Source: Rhizomucor pusillus
Lineage: Eukaryota; Mucoromycota; Mucoromycetes; Mucorales; Lichtheimiaceae
Reading direction: 5' to 3'
Length of the DNA stretch: 40,832 nucleotides
NCBI GenBank assembly: GCA_900175165.2
Contig: FWWN02000602.1
Span: 892-41,723 of the forward strand
A model generated the notes under the pieces. The model saw only the letters and a program-made list of their open reading frames with translations. It made no database searches and was not told the origin of the DNA. A program made the position numbers and the translations under genes. Of the stretch, positions 10,408-23,065 are shown one piece after another (position 1 is the stretch's first letter; each line of letters begins with the position of its first letter).

Positions 10408-12588
10408 ATGGCAGAACAATACGACGTGCTTATTAGCGGTGCAGGTCCTGTGGGCTTGTTGTTTGCTTACCAGGTATGAAGGCTTGCTGATCTGATATAC
10501 GATAACTAGTAATAATGCTTATTAAATGTTTGTACGTCAACAGTTTGCTACCCTCGGTCACTCTTTCTACATATGCGACCAAAAAGAAGGACCCATTATC
10601 CAGAGCCGCGCGGTGCTCATGACGTCTCGCACGTTGGAGGTTCTTGAGAATCGCGGCATTGCACACCATTTCCTCAAGGAATGCGTTGTCAGCCAAGGGG
10701 GCGAGATCTACTTTGACGGCCAAAAGGTACAAGATATTTTGTTAGTCCTAATTGCAACGCAGGTCTAAGTATATATTTGCTATAGGTTGGTAGCATCGAT
10801 GCCGTCAACGAAGGCACGTCTTTCCCGCAGCTGACATTGCTGGCCCAAGACAAGGCGGAAACGATCCTTGCAAATTTGCTGCATTCTAAAGGTGCCACAA
10901 TCCATTGGAATACGAAATTCAAGTCGTACAAGCAATTCGACGATCATATCGAGGCTGTGGTCGAGCAAGGAGGAGAGGAGAAAGTTATTAAGGCAAAGTA
11001 CCTTGTCGGAGCCGACGGCGCACACTCGATGGTCCGTAAAGCTACTCCCGATTGGAAGTATGAAGGCCATGCTCTTGCTACCAAGTTTGCTATTGCAGAC
11101 GTTGTATTGGAAGGCGACGATGCACACAAACTCAGGAACCAGCGCATGAACATGTTTAATAGCGGAAAATATGGGTTCTGTTTGGTGATCCCGTTGGGCA
11201 GACACACGCCGGACGGTCTATATCGTCACCGCATCGTCGTCAACTTGGGACCTTACGAAGAAGACAAGGAAAACAGCAGGGAAGACGGAGGAGACAACCA
11301 AAAAGTCACTCATGGTCTCACCAGTGCAACCTCCCTTTCTATCGAGCAAATGCAAGAGCTTTTGGATACACGACTTGCACCTTTGAAGGTCAAGGTCCGC
11401 GAATCCATATGGACATCCATGTTCCGCATCAATGAGCGCATGGTAGATAATTACCGTCGCAAACGTGCTTTTCTCGTTGGAGGTATGCTAGACGATGCTT
11501 CGTCCACGGAGTTCGTATAAATCACGAAAGGCTGACTCTATGATAGATGCTGCGCACTGCCATTCGCCAGCCGGTGGTCAAGGTCTAAACTTGGGTTACC
11601 AGGATGGTAATGGAGATCTAACATCCTAAATACTGGAGCTATCATGACTCACGAATGTACAATTAGCTGACAACTTGGCGTGGAAGCTTTCGCTTGTTCT
11701 GAACGGTGCATCCTCTGATCCAGAAAAATTACTCGATTCTTATTCGATAGAGGTAAATAAATGCGTTATAGTTGTCCTGGCGGCAATCAAGTATCTGATA
11801 CGATCACAGAGAGTGCCGGTAGCCAAGGTGACACTGCAAACAGCTGGAGGGTTGACCAGAGTAATGGTAAACTCTAATTGGATAATGTGTGCGTATATGG
11901 AGATTGTCTTAAAGTAAATGGAACTGCTAACCATATTTATATAGCATATATTATCCGAACAGCTATGGGAGCTGTACTATCGTTTGATGCAGTTAAGCAG
12001 AATGCAGTCACTAGATTGATGCAGTTATCTCTTCACATCGAGCCAACCTCTCCCATTCTGCTCCAAAATCCCACATCGCCGCTTGTGAAGGCAGGTGAAT
12101 ACATGCCGGACACCAACGTGCTCCGCAGGCGGATCATGCTTGACAGTATAGAGCGACAAACGATTCGGCAGATCCTCCGTGGCAGCGGCGCAAGACATAC
12201 AATTATTTGGCTGTGTTCCCGTGCATCAAAGTACCCGCCGTGCCCTTGGACGGAAATATTCTGGGAAAAGCTAGCAAAGCTGAACTATTCAGACAAGGCT
12301 GTTCGTCCACTCGTCGTCGAATCGACGTGGCATGTTCACGAATACCGTATTCCAGAGTATGCAACATCCACCAACGACGACGTGGAAGATGCTTTTTGGA
12401 TGGAAGATCACCCTGACTCCCCAGAGTCGCTGACGAAACGGGTCGGATTCAACGACAACCAGGGCAAAGCTGCAGCGATTATTATTGTTCGTCCTGACCT
12501 TTACATCGCACACACAGCAGTGATACACTCCCCAGATGATATTGATCCCGCACTCTCTAGCCTGTCCAGCTATCTAAAAATGTTCTAA
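10408..12588 (+). CDS. FAD-dependent aromatic monooxygenase (phenol hydroxylase-like)
   Basis: A group A flavin monooxygenase of the phenol 2-monooxygenase/PheA-like type, expected to hydroxylate an aromatic substrate with NAD(P)H and O2. Seven exons (10408-10473, 10544-10726, 10786-11482, 11547-11606, 11667-11752, 11810-11888, 11945-12588) give 604 aa. The FAD fingerprints are ISGAGPVGLL near residue 10, the DG motif VGADGAHSMVRK, and the GD motif GDAAHCHSPAGGQGLNLGYQ. The last about 180 residues look like the thioredoxin-fold dimerisation domain, ending IIIVRPDLYIAHTAVI. Exon 6 uses the donor GTGCGT, chosen because only that keeps frame and family spacing. The substrate cannot be read from sequence, and no pathway partner lies nearby. 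The promoter carries two CGG-N3-CCG sites. Confidence 0.92.
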
Positions 12589-13178
12589 AGATGTAGTAAT
12601 AAGTACAAACGTATTCCTTACAGTTATCATAGAATAAATATTTTCATGCATTTATTACCTTCGAAAAAAAGAAAAGAATGGGTTGAGACAAAATTCTATG
12701 AACTAGTACATCGATGAGCAATTCTACATAACATTCAATTGTACCTGGTTCAAAGTTCTGTGACAGTGTAATATTCTAGCAAGGAACAAAAAGACAAAGC
12801 AAGCGAACAAGATTTTCTTCATCGTGAATGCTCATTAACAATGCGCATATAATATGTATATAAAAGCATCACTGACGCTTGTAAATTAGATTTTATACAC
12901 AGAGGAGCATCGAAAGGGGGTGTGCCAAGGCTCATGAACTGCTCTGTTTGGAATAAATACAAAAAAAGAGAAAGGCTGTATGTACGTAACTGGTTTTATA
13001 GTTTTATATTGAAGATATNATATATATATATATATATATTCCCTTTTTCCATCTACTACAAGCGCAGGCACCACACAAGAAGGAAAAATTTATGGTAATA
13101 CTGATAGTAGTAAGAGAAATGGGAATGATGTAGAAGGTATTTATTCAATTTGGAACAATGGATAAATGTATGTTGATT
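12589..13178. other. Convergent 3' spacer with AT microsatellite and one ambiguous base
   Basis: This is the space between two gene ends. It holds AATAAA-like signals near 12635, a TA dinucleotide run and an N at 13019. No gene is seen. Confidence 0.65.
13020..13039. repeat. (AT)n microsatellite
   Basis: About ten AT units follow directly after the only ambiguous base of the window (N at 13019), suggesting a slippage-prone site where the base call or repeat length is uncertain. Confidence 0.85.
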
Positions 13179-13661
13179 TCAGTTTTTCTCGCTGTTTGGT
13201 GGCATCTGGGGGAAGGGAACAGCTACAGATGTTCGATGGTCGCCGTATGCGGGGGGAGCAATGTTGGATGCGGCGGCTGCCACCTGCGCGTCTCGGGCAG
13301 CCATTGCATTATCGTGTACGAGGATAGCGGGCGGCTGCTGCATCGGCAAGAAGGACGGTGGTCGCACAGCACTTGGCCTTGTTGTATGCAACGACGACGA
13401 GTTGTTGCTAAACAGACGGTTCAAGAGGGATGTTCGTTTTGCGTCGTTGAGCTGGCGGGCGAGTTCGGGAGGTCGAAGGGTTTCGAGCTGGGATGCGGTA
13501 ATGTACTGTTGCTGTTGGTACCTCTGTTCCTCAAGCTGCCGCTGGCGCTTGGTTGGTGTAGTCGCTCTGTAGACGCAATAGAGACAGACACCGAGGAGGA
13601 TAAAGAATATAATGACAATGATGACGACGAAAAGGACTTCGTTGGTGGATGGACTCGCCAT
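13179..13661 (-). CDS. Small single-pass membrane protein with PPxY motif
   Basis: An intronless 160-residue protein. A short polar N terminus precedes one strong transmembrane segment at about 9-31 (VLFVVIIVIIFFILLGVCLY), followed by a basic, Gln-rich juxtamembrane stretch and a long hydrophilic Pro/Ala/Ser-rich tail. Near residue 138 is APPAYGD, a PPxY motif of the kind bound by WW domains of Rsp5/NEDD4 ubiquitin ligases. The layout (N-out, cytosolic tail with PPxY) is that of ligase adaptors or endocytic cargo; that role is inference. A membrane-proximal Cys may be lipidated. It matches no family I can name. The start is the only ATG before the membrane span. Confidence 0.75.
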   Translation of the reverse strand: MASPSTNEVLFVVIIVIIFFILLGVCLYCVYRATTPTKRQRQLEEQRYQQQQYITASQLETLRPPELARQLNDAKRTSLLNRLFSNNSSSLHTTRPSAVRPPSFLPMQQPPAILVHDNAMAARDAQVAAAASNIAPPAYGDHRTSVAVPFPQMPPNSEKN

Positions 13662-14320
13662 GCTGCTGGACCGGAGATCGTTTAATGAGAGGCAAGGGTT
13701 GTGTATACACGCGCGAGATAAGGCTAAAGTGACAAAGAAAAAGGGAAAGAGAGAAATAATCTACTATCTAATCCTTTGAGTTACGATGTGAAGCAAATTT
13801 TCTGGCTTTCAATGCTTCGTTCCAAAAATGGTGCTCTACCTCGCGAAAACGATGGATGCTGGACCTTGAAAAATTGATGTCGCACGCAACACCCTAACCT
13901 CCCTCCTCTCTTTCTTTTTTGAAGCTTGTCACGGCAACAGTCCTGATGTGCAAAGCGCAGGGCGGTCTGCGTGCGGGTCTTGAACAAGACCAGTCTACTG
14001 CTGCCTTGTAGCAACTTGGATGTTGCTAGCTACCTATGTACCTAGAAGAAAATTTCGAAATAATTCATGGCCGACATGCAGTGCACAGTCTCACGCTGCA
14101 CAGTGCAAAAACCCGCGCTAATAAATCATATGCATGGGACCTCAAAGAGAGAGAAGATTTAAGTAAGTAGGGGAGTGCTGCGAGGGTCCCAAAGTAAAAA
14201 GATCAATTACGTCTTTAACAAGTAAAGATTATCAGGGAAAGCATTCCAACTGTTTGGTTTCTATATATCCCCTGTACAAGGGCCTCTTCTCTTCGCATAT
14301 ACCTCACACCATTGTTCTCA
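13662..14320. other. Intergenic spacer between the PPxY gene and glutaminyl cyclase
   Basis: About 660 bases serve as promoter of the PPxY gene and 3' end of the cyclase gene (both minus strand). A pyrimidine-rich tract lies at 13898-13920. No supported gene or repeat. Confidence 0.6.
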
Positions 14321-15420
14321 TCAAAGTTCAGTGTGAGGGAACAGATCTATTTCCAGATACTCGGCCACAAACGTACGGAACAGGAGTTCAAGGTCGGTGA
14401 CAACCTTAGGTTCTATGCACTCAGCATTGTCCTAGTAGACAATATTTTCAGCGCAACGCTTTTCTGTTATTGATTCAATCATTTTCTTACCGACAAGTCA
14501 TGCCATACTTTGGGGAATGGATATGGTATGATATGCAATATCTTGACTCCTCGTTGCAAGAAGGGAACATGGTCGTCCTGCATCCATTCGCCGCGGTAGG
14601 TCATGACCGAGTTGAGATCGAGGTATCTTGGTTTCAGCGCCAGACGTCGCTCCAAGGTCCTCAGCTTGTAAAAGAGATCGCTAGTAGCCTTGTAATAGTT
14701 GGGTATCTTGATATCTGGCGTGCCTAACAGATCCAGCAGAGCCAGTACTTGGATTTTTGACAGCTCTCCGGATTCACTCCATTTCTGCGCGAGATGCCGA
14801 GCACCGTAGATAGAATCTTCCGCACTCCACGTGACAAATGCTTCCTCGCCATCGAAAAAGACCATCTGCAGCGTCGTATCTGCCGTTGTTGTCAAATAGT
14901 CGTTCAGAACTTCTGCAATGTGAATCAATATTCCACAAGGGACCGCGCTGTCTGTCGCCCCTATGAACTCTCCATCCTTGAAATATTTTGAATCGTAATG
15001 CGCTGCCAGCACGAGCCGTTTTGGTGCGTCCGGGTTCTTGGTCGCTATGATATTCGAAAATTCAATAGGTCCTAGAGGCGTCTCGTCCGTAAACGTATCC
15101 AGCTCCACTGTCCATCCAAGCTTCGCAAAGAAGGAGGTAATGTTCTGCCGTACTAGCTGATTCTCCATTGTTCCTGAAACGCGTGGGATCAGCAAGGGCT
15201 GCACGAGCTCCATCACCCCATGAGTTTCAGGGAGTCGTCGCGCAATATAGTCCAGTTCATCGTTTGAAAGTGCTCTGTAGCCACAAGCTGCTCCAACAAG
15301 GCAGAGAAACGCAAGTGTCCATGAACAGCACCACCACCACCGCAGCATAATATGTAAAAAACCATGTATCACAGCACGTAGGCGCTGCCGCCGCTGCTGG
15401 TGGCCCGAAAATTGCAACAT
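14321..15420 (-). CDS. Glutaminyl-peptide cyclotransferase (glutaminyl cyclase, M28-like)
   Basis: A zinc enzyme converting N-terminal Gln of secreted peptides to pyroglutamate, acting in the secretory pathway. Two exons (15420-14491, 14431-14321) give up to 346 aa. All animal-QC active-site features are present: HYDSKYF, zinc Asp in GATDSAVPC, the acid pair in FFDGEEAF, the nearby Trp of WSAEDS, Asp in LLDLLG, Asp in DDHVPFL, and the zinc His with its Trp in FPKVWHDLS. The N terminus is ambiguous. The first ATG gives a basic segment before the hydrophobic stretch (Golgi-anchor-like); an internal ATG at 15348 gives a clean signal peptide, MLRWWWCCSWTLAFLCLVGA. Only 140 bases separate it from the end of the upstream gene on the same strand. 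Confidence 0.94.
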
Positions 15421-15560
15421 TATTGCAAACCAGTTCTTAATTTACTATGTAAAGATGTAGAAACATGTACTAGGAGAGTAGAAGACAAACAGAGAATATG
15501 CTATTGTACGAGAAGAAGAAGAATAGGAAGGAAGACGTATAATTATATGTGTATATATAT

Positions 15561-18500
15561 TTACTCGGCACTGGGCATGAATATCTTTTCCATGAAATGT
15601 TCATAACTCCTATCGTTGAAGGTTAATTCCATATTATTACTGATTATTTTCGGCATGTACCGGGAACTCACCAAGTAGCTACTTTGTGTCGGTTGGTAAT
15701 GGTCTTTATATCATTTGCTCGCTGAGCATAGACGCATTTGTAGAATGAATAGTAATTGTTGTGGACGGACCGTCGGAACGCATTGATTGCAGTGGCTCGA
15801 ACAAGAGGGCCAAGAATTGCTTGTGATACGACCATGCCATCGAACAGCGGACCAAAGTAAGGGACTTTGGCGTCACGGTACACGCGAATAGCATAGAGAC
15901 CGTTCGGTAGTGGCGATACAACGATTTGTGCGTTGCCAAAGTCACCGCCAATTGTACCAATCTGGTAGTCCCTGTCATGCTCATTCCACACAATATGCAC
16001 GTGGTCGTTACCAACGTGACGTTTCTGGCAGAAAAAAGTTTAACATTCTGGCTTGTGCGCTAGATCAATGTTTACAGTTACCTTTTTCAGTTGCTTGGGA
16101 TCGTCAGCTTCGGTAGGCATCTTCGTGACATCGTGGAATATCATCTCCAATGTCGAGTTGCAATAATAGTTTGCGCGCGTTCCATTTGTAAGATTGCGTT
16201 CTAGACCTCCCAAGTATCCGGTGTGCGTTGCAATATCTATCTCCCATCCTAAGCTGTTGACAAAGGCATCATACTGAGGGCTGCCTCGACTGTTATGCAG
16301 GATGCTCTGTTCGTCTTCCTGTCCAGGTCCAACGTAGATAACTGCAATCTTCATCGTTTCGCGACTACGGCAAAATGAATGGGATGTTAATATGAAACGG
16401 ATTGTTAAGTGGTTTTAATGAGAGTTATGGCTTACCCGTGCTTGCGGTCAAGACCACGTAGGTCACGGTAAAGCGAAGGTGTCTTGTTGAGCATCTGGAA
16501 CGAACCGTCTTTCAACTGGTCATAGTTGATAAAACCTAGATGGCTCAGCAGTAATCGGCTTTGCTGGAAAGGAACCTGGGACTTTTCTGTCTCGTGAGGG
16601 AATGCCGGTGAAAAGTCCTTTTTCAGGGCAAAGTTGGCTGTCAAATGTTGGTAGAAGGAGCCTGCGGCGGTTGTTGTGGGGTTTCGTCGCAAAACATTGA
16701 CTTTGGAGAACCACAAGTTCCTAAATATGTACTGTCAGTCTGACCAGGTCTGGAAGCGACAGTGTATGTAGATTTTACGCACGTATTGAACTCTTGTTGG
16801 GAGTTGCTATTGCTCTCATCCTGTAAGAACTCGTTCAGCTGCTCATCCAAGCGCCCAACCATTCCAGCTTGGTGTTGTGTCAAAGGTAGCGGTGTCTGGG
16901 CCGTCTCTTGGCAGTCGACGTTTGATGAGCTTATTCTTTGGAGATATCATGCTATTAGTATACAGGTACCAGAGTATCTTGGATGTTTCGAATATTTTTA
17001 CCCTTTCAGCAACTCTTGTAATCTATCAGTATTGCTATTTGGATCACGCTTCATTCTAAGTACAATGATTTAACATCACTTTGTTGTCGTGTATGTATTC
17101 CGCCTGTGTAAAACTTACGCTTCGTGAATTTCATCCGGTGTACGCACTTGCAGCCCTTCTCGAAGGGCGTATCCGTACTCTTTCTCTAAACTCTCCTCGA
17201 TCTTTGTCGGTTGCTGTGAACTTTGAAGTGTCTTTGGCTCCAATCGTGAATCCCAAACATAGCGGCCAGTTATATCACGCACAATGATGCGAGCTATAGA
17301 GTTTTCAGAGTTGCTTCGCGGCGGCAGCTCAACGAAGGCGATGATAGTCGATTCGTTGTATGAAAAGTACTGGTAGCCCATATGTTCCTCATTTTCTTCC
17401 TGGGCGACTCCCGGGCCAGTAATAGTGCTGCAACACATGCATGTTAAAAGCTGCAGAGCATATTTATGTTATTCTTCTTTGTACCTGTGGATAGTGGCTG
17501 GGCCCGATGGGGGTGCAAAGTTGTTGAAATGATGCAGCAAGTGCAGCAAAGTGGCTTCTGCTGATTCCTAAGAGAGAATGTTAGATTTGCATCCTATAGG
17601 CTACCACGGATACGATGGAGGTGTACTTTGACGTAGCCCTGGTCACTTTCAGAGACTCCTGGAGCAACAACGTTCGCATACTCTTGATGGATTGGCGGCC
17701 TCTTTTCTGTGAGCAACTTGAATTTGAACGGCACTTCTTTCTTCCTCCGGTTCTCTGATCGCAGATCTGGAGGATGAGGGAGCAATTTTTCGGATCCTCC
17801 TTCCTATATACAGTAGTCGGTGAGTTTTTTTTTTGCTTGTATATTTTATATCCATAACAGAATTGATACATACAGAAGTAATATGCAGTGCGTACTCAAT
17901 GACATCGAACACGAGTTGGCACAGTTCAGTCTCGGAAAGGATCATTGGATCGATAACCATGAGCCATTCTAGCAAACAGCTGAAAAGCTTGGAGATTATG
18001 AATCCTTTTTTTTTCCAGTTAGCCTCCATGTTACAAAGTTGTACTTTTCTGCCACTCGTCTTGTACCTCTTCCATCTTTACTGTGGCGCTCATAGTACTT
18101 TAGATGAACGTTCAACGCATCGATGATTCGTGTCAGTACTTCCTCGACGATAATCTAAAGAAGGAGCAAACGGAGTGTCACCTCAGAGATACCATCAATA
18201 GAATCATATCTATACTTACACCATCAGAATCCAGTTCTTCCTTGTACACTTGGGCAAGTGTGTTGAGACAATCGACAGCTGTGTTGACGATATTGATATT
18301 GCTCCAGTACAGATGGTTGACCATGGCCAGAACGCTGTCCTGGACTAGAGTTTGCTGAGGTCTAAGTATACAGAAATTGCAGTCGGTTTAGTGATCCGAT
18401 GGTATATGAAGTAAGGCAGCAAAGTACTACTTTACCTAGAGTTGACCAGTAATTCATCCAATGCAAGCGAGCAGATAACGCCCAAAAGCATGCACCGTAC

Positions 18501-21500
18501 ATCAGGATCTTGCTCTATCTTGTCCATAGGCGTGCCACCATTGACAAGACGGAGCAGCAAATCTTTAAGCCAAACTTTTATCTATTCAAGGAATTAAGTG
18601 TAAGCTCCTATGCCCGATAGCATTATCTTTGTCATACTTGCATCGGAAAATGCAAACTCGGTTTCGTTGAGGCTTGTCATGGGTTTCTGCAAATCAATGC
18701 GCACGTTTTTGAAATGGTTCGAAATAGATACAAAGGTTCCCAGGATGGTTATGCAGCTGCGACGAACACTCGTCGATACTTCTCTAGGTGTATCACCATC
18801 TAGCAACTTTGCAATTTGTTAGTTGCTATGCAAGGTCAAAAAACGCGAAAATCCATTCTGTACCTGTCGTTCTATGGCGTCAAAAAAGGAAGGGATAAGA
18901 ATATAAGCAGAAGGAAGCGATGCGGAGAAAAGTCGGTCTGAATTGCGAATGATGGATTCTATGATAGCCGTGTCAGAGGATGACAGACCCTGGAATGTTT
19001 GTCAGCAACTTTGGTTTTCAAAGGACAAAGCCTTGCCTTATATTACCTTTAGCAAAGCTCTATAAAAGTAGGCATAGTACGTCTCTGGAACGGTTTCTTC
19101 AGATCGGTGACAGAATAATCGACACAAACAACCGTATGCAATGGCGCGACCAGCATCGTAAGTTCTGGAAGAGCATGGTTAGCATTTTCTAGGTTAGATA
19201 AATGGCAGATCGTAGACTCACGTTGGTAACTCGGCTGCTTGAAGGAACCACGGTGCCATTTCATATAGTGCTGGCATATATTCTACGTGGTAAGGTTGAT
19301 GCGCACGTACCTATCACAGTGTAAATAATATGCCTTTCTTTCCCTCGGATCATGTACTAACCCATTCTAACGTGTCCCATATGTCAACAACGCATGATAC
19401 AACCACTGCGTGATCTTGTGGACGCTAGAGATTCAAAGTTAGACTACATCCGTGTCTCCAAATTCGTTAACTAGCTTTACCTGAAGTTCATTGATATTGC
19501 CAAGAGCACAAAGCATGTTTTTCCATATTGCAAGTACACTAGAACCATCGGCTGTTATGTTATCCAAATTCAAAAATTCTGAGCTCTTGAACATGCCCAA
19601 GCTAGCAGGAAGCTTCTCATTGACAGCTGCTGTGCTGGTCGTCAGAGAGATAGCTTCTCCAGTGGGTAGAACAAGTGACACAGACGTACGATTGGACTGA
19701 CGACGAACGTCTGATTAGAATATCGTTTGATATCTAGCATCACCAAAAGTCAAACCTTTATAGATTGATTCACGCTCTCTTCCAACGGCATGCGGTCGAT
19801 CGAACTTCCCATACTTCGTTGATCCCATTCAGCTTGCTTTCTCTTGTCCTCTTCGTCGCGTGCTGTAACCAAGGATTTAGACATTGAGGCAGTTGGCTCG
19901 ACTGTATCTCCGTGATGATGCACAAAACTTAATAATTTGCTTCCAGATTCTTGGAACAGCGTGTCAAGTTGATGAATGCTGACAGTTCTGCGACTTGTAT
20001 TTGCCCGACGTTGCGAGCCATTCCCTGTGACAACCGGTTGCTGTGTCTGCGTGTAGGATGTTGAAGAGGTCGATGCCGGTGCAACTGATTTGACGCCAGC
20101 CTTGGCTTCTTCTGTATCTTCCACATCCTGCAACACTATCGAGCGTCGATCCGAAGTTTTGCTGCCCTTTTCAGAGAGCGAGATATTGCTGACGTTGCGT
20201 ACTATGCCTCCATCCGAAAAATGATCCGATGTTGGCAACGGCAGCGGCGGCGTCGGTAGTTGTTGTTGGCTATCCATAAGCTGCCCGTCACTTGCACCGG
20301 ACGACAATGGCCGTCCGGCAGAACGTCTGTTCCCTGACCGTAAATCGCCTTGAATGCTTAAATGCCTTGATCGAACTTTTGAGCGCGATCGATAGCTGTT
20401 CGATGAAATATGCAGAGAATAGCGATGATGTTCGTCTGGTCGATCTGAAGGATATGCATCATACTCGACGTTGTACAGCCGCGCAGAAAGTAGACGGGTC
20501 AATTTATGCATAATTTTCTAAAAATGATGCGTGTCACCATGCAAACAATTGCATATGCATATTTGGGATCAAGTTTGTATTACCACCCAGCTTTGGAGAC
20601 TCTCCATCCAACGAGTCGATGCAAGCAAGTAGTTCTTTAGATCCTTCCATATTTCCGTGTGTGCGATCTTGGCGCGTACAAATGCGTGAAGAATGGTCTG
20701 CAAATAGAATGCAGGTGGTGAAAAGTCCATTCAACATCATTTAGCATTTCTTCTGTTCTTACGTCGGATAAATATTCTGCAAAATCGTCTGCAAGCTGGC
20801 TATTCGGTATACGAGTATATTTCTGACCTTGATTGAGGAAGCGATCTTGGATATCCATGAGACAATGCAGTAATAGTTCCCTGTGTATGCACGTTAATCA
20901 TTGCTACATTGTTGCCACAGCCAGAACGGACTTACCAGCTTTCTACTTCAATGTCGATGCCTCCTCTCGACACTGTGACTGCACGGTAGACATTGAGAGC
21001 ATCCTTGTACAAACTAACGAGCCCATCCCAATCGACAACGTGCAGATCATCGGGGTCAATGATGACATGCTGGTCAAAAACGAGTTTTATCATCAAAAAG
21101 TAGCGTCGCAAGAACATGTTTGCATCTGCGCTCTTGTAATCATCTTCATCTGCCGCGGAAGTGAGAGCTGAAGAGTGGCTGCTAGACCGTGTAATACTGC
21201 CTTGTGTGTTGGATGCAATAAGCGACCAGCTACCAGTCCGTCTCAAAAAGGAAGGCCGTTCGTCCTCGCTTCCTAACATCCATACACCTAAAATATGCAT
21301 TGCGCCGCGTGTAATATCTCGATACTCGGGATTTGTGCAAGGAAGCGTCATAGCCTGTCGTAGAAGCTCGTGCAGCATTTCTCGTGTTTCGTACGAGGAT
21401 AAGACGATGGACTTCAGGATCGGTGTCGCTGGAGACGGTGTGCCAGTTGCAGAGGGTAGCCACTGACCGACGTTCAGCTTTTCACTGTTGTCCAGACAGT

Positions 21501-23065
21501 ATCCAATTAGGAAACGGAGTAAAGTTCGTAGTATACACGGTGGACATGCGGGAAATCCAAAGTCTTCATCCGAGGATGGCACGCCATCCATTTTAAGCGC
21601 CTTTGCTATCTGAGGCGTAAATTTAGACATGTAATAGGTACGGAATATTCGAAACATAAATTTCGCACTAGCTGTAGCCGCATCTATACCGACACCGGTT
21701 GCAATCCCGTCGTCGGCTTCTACGTTGTCGCCGGGTGGATATTCGTATTCATCTCGTGGAGGTGGCGATCCGGCTGCTACGTATGCGAGTCGAACGAGAT
21801 TAGTGGTGAAGATGTGGAGTAGTACAATGGAGTCGTTGAAAGTCGGTTGAACAGGGTTAGGGTATAACGGCGCTTGGTCGTCGCCTGACGTCGCATATCA
21901 AACAAGAACTTCGTAAGCAAAAGAGAGAATAGTATACAGGTGATTGCAGCTCATTTACCTAGTATAAGCTTTTGATGTAGCCTAAGTTTTGAGTTTTTAA
22001 TCTTTTCATCTCTGCTGAGACCGTGACCAAAGGTCCGTTCGGTATGCCTCTCGCTAAGCTTTTTGACAAAATTCAAGCCGCTGCCGTGATGTTTGCTTGT
22101 TGTTGTGGAGCTTGCTACCTTGTCTTCGGACGCGCTTGTTTCTGCATTTGTTTTTGTGCTAGCGTTCACAGACGGTTTAATCTCGTCGAGCACAAACAAA
22201 TCCAGAGCGATCGCATTTGCAAATAGCTCCATACACTCTGGGTATTCTACGACCTGATCGTTGAGCCAGAGCAGCAAAAGATGAAATCCAAGTGCTCGAA
22301 GCCGTAGATGATTGCCGTGATCGAGGATATGTGCAAGGAGTTTGGCAATATTCTTCCGCTGCCATCCATTCCGCATCAGCTCGGGTAAATACAGGAAGAT
22401 CTTTCGAAGTAGTAAAAGGTTTTTCTGCAAGGTGACAAGATCCTTGGAATTCCACGATTGCGGTCGTTCATTTTTTTCTACCTTGTATTAGCCCAAAACT
22501 ACTTATGCCTGCTTGAATGGATGACAATGCTTACGCTTCATCTTTTCAATGTGATGCATGCATGTCTCGTATACGACGTGAAAGACCTGCTCCGCATTCT
22601 CTTGGAAAAACCGTGCCTGATCAAAAGAATTTGCTGCGTCTACAACGACAATAACAACAACAATCGACTTAGCGCGCGCGCCGTCCCCCATGTGCATAGG
22701 TTTCTTTAGACCGTACCGATATAACTCCATAGACTCTGTGCTCGCGACTTTATTTTCTGTCGCTCGTCCAAGAAGTTTCTGGCTTTCTTCTTAAGTTTCT
22801 CGCCCTTGTCCTCCTTCCCGGGTAGCGTGAAGCTTGAGGTTGAAGGAAGAATAGGAAAGTCAATACCCAGTTCGCCACTCGATCCAATGTCCGGCTCTGA
22901 CGACATTGCAGGCACAGCAGCAGTGGTGGTGGTTGGTGCTGGTGGAGGTGGAGGCGGTGGAGGCGGTCGTGGTTTCTGGTGCTCTGCTTCCTGGGCATCG
23001 TCTGTGGTCGTGGCAGACGGGCTTGTCCCAAGCGACTTCTTGACGACAGAGCCTGCCCTTCGCAT
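15561..23065 (-). CDS. Ral GTPase-activating protein alpha subunit-like (RalGAP alpha / tuberin-related)
   Basis: The large catalytic subunit of the RalGAP complex, which stimulates GTP hydrolysis by Ral/Rheb/Rap-type small GTPases. Twenty-six exons sum to 5940 bases (1979 aa): 23065-22717, 22639-22535, 22477-21959, 21884-20936, 20880-20763, 20697-20584, 20517-19756, 19696-19481, 19424-19362, 19310-19222, 19164-19047, 18989-18864, 18806-18638, 18574-18436, 18361-18220, 18154-18045, 17979-17874, 17803-17627, 17567-17485, 17427-17119, 17055-17002, 16935-16783, 16720-16436, 16364-16082, 16024-15672, 15609-15561. The N terminus has a polyproline run (about 32-45) and the middle is helical-repeat-like. 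A conserved block IARIIVRDITGRYVWDS precedes the C-terminal RapGAP domain (about 1750-1950), with MKIAVIYVGPGQED and the catalytic Asn in HVGNDHVHIVWNEH. Exons 13, 14 and 22 use purine-preceded acceptors and are least certain. A beta partner is not in the window. Confidence 0.93.

Noticed and set aside
13011..13040. Ambiguous base next to the AT run as sign of an insertion or assembly join
   Set aside because: A single N beside a microsatellite is better explained by slippage during sequencing.
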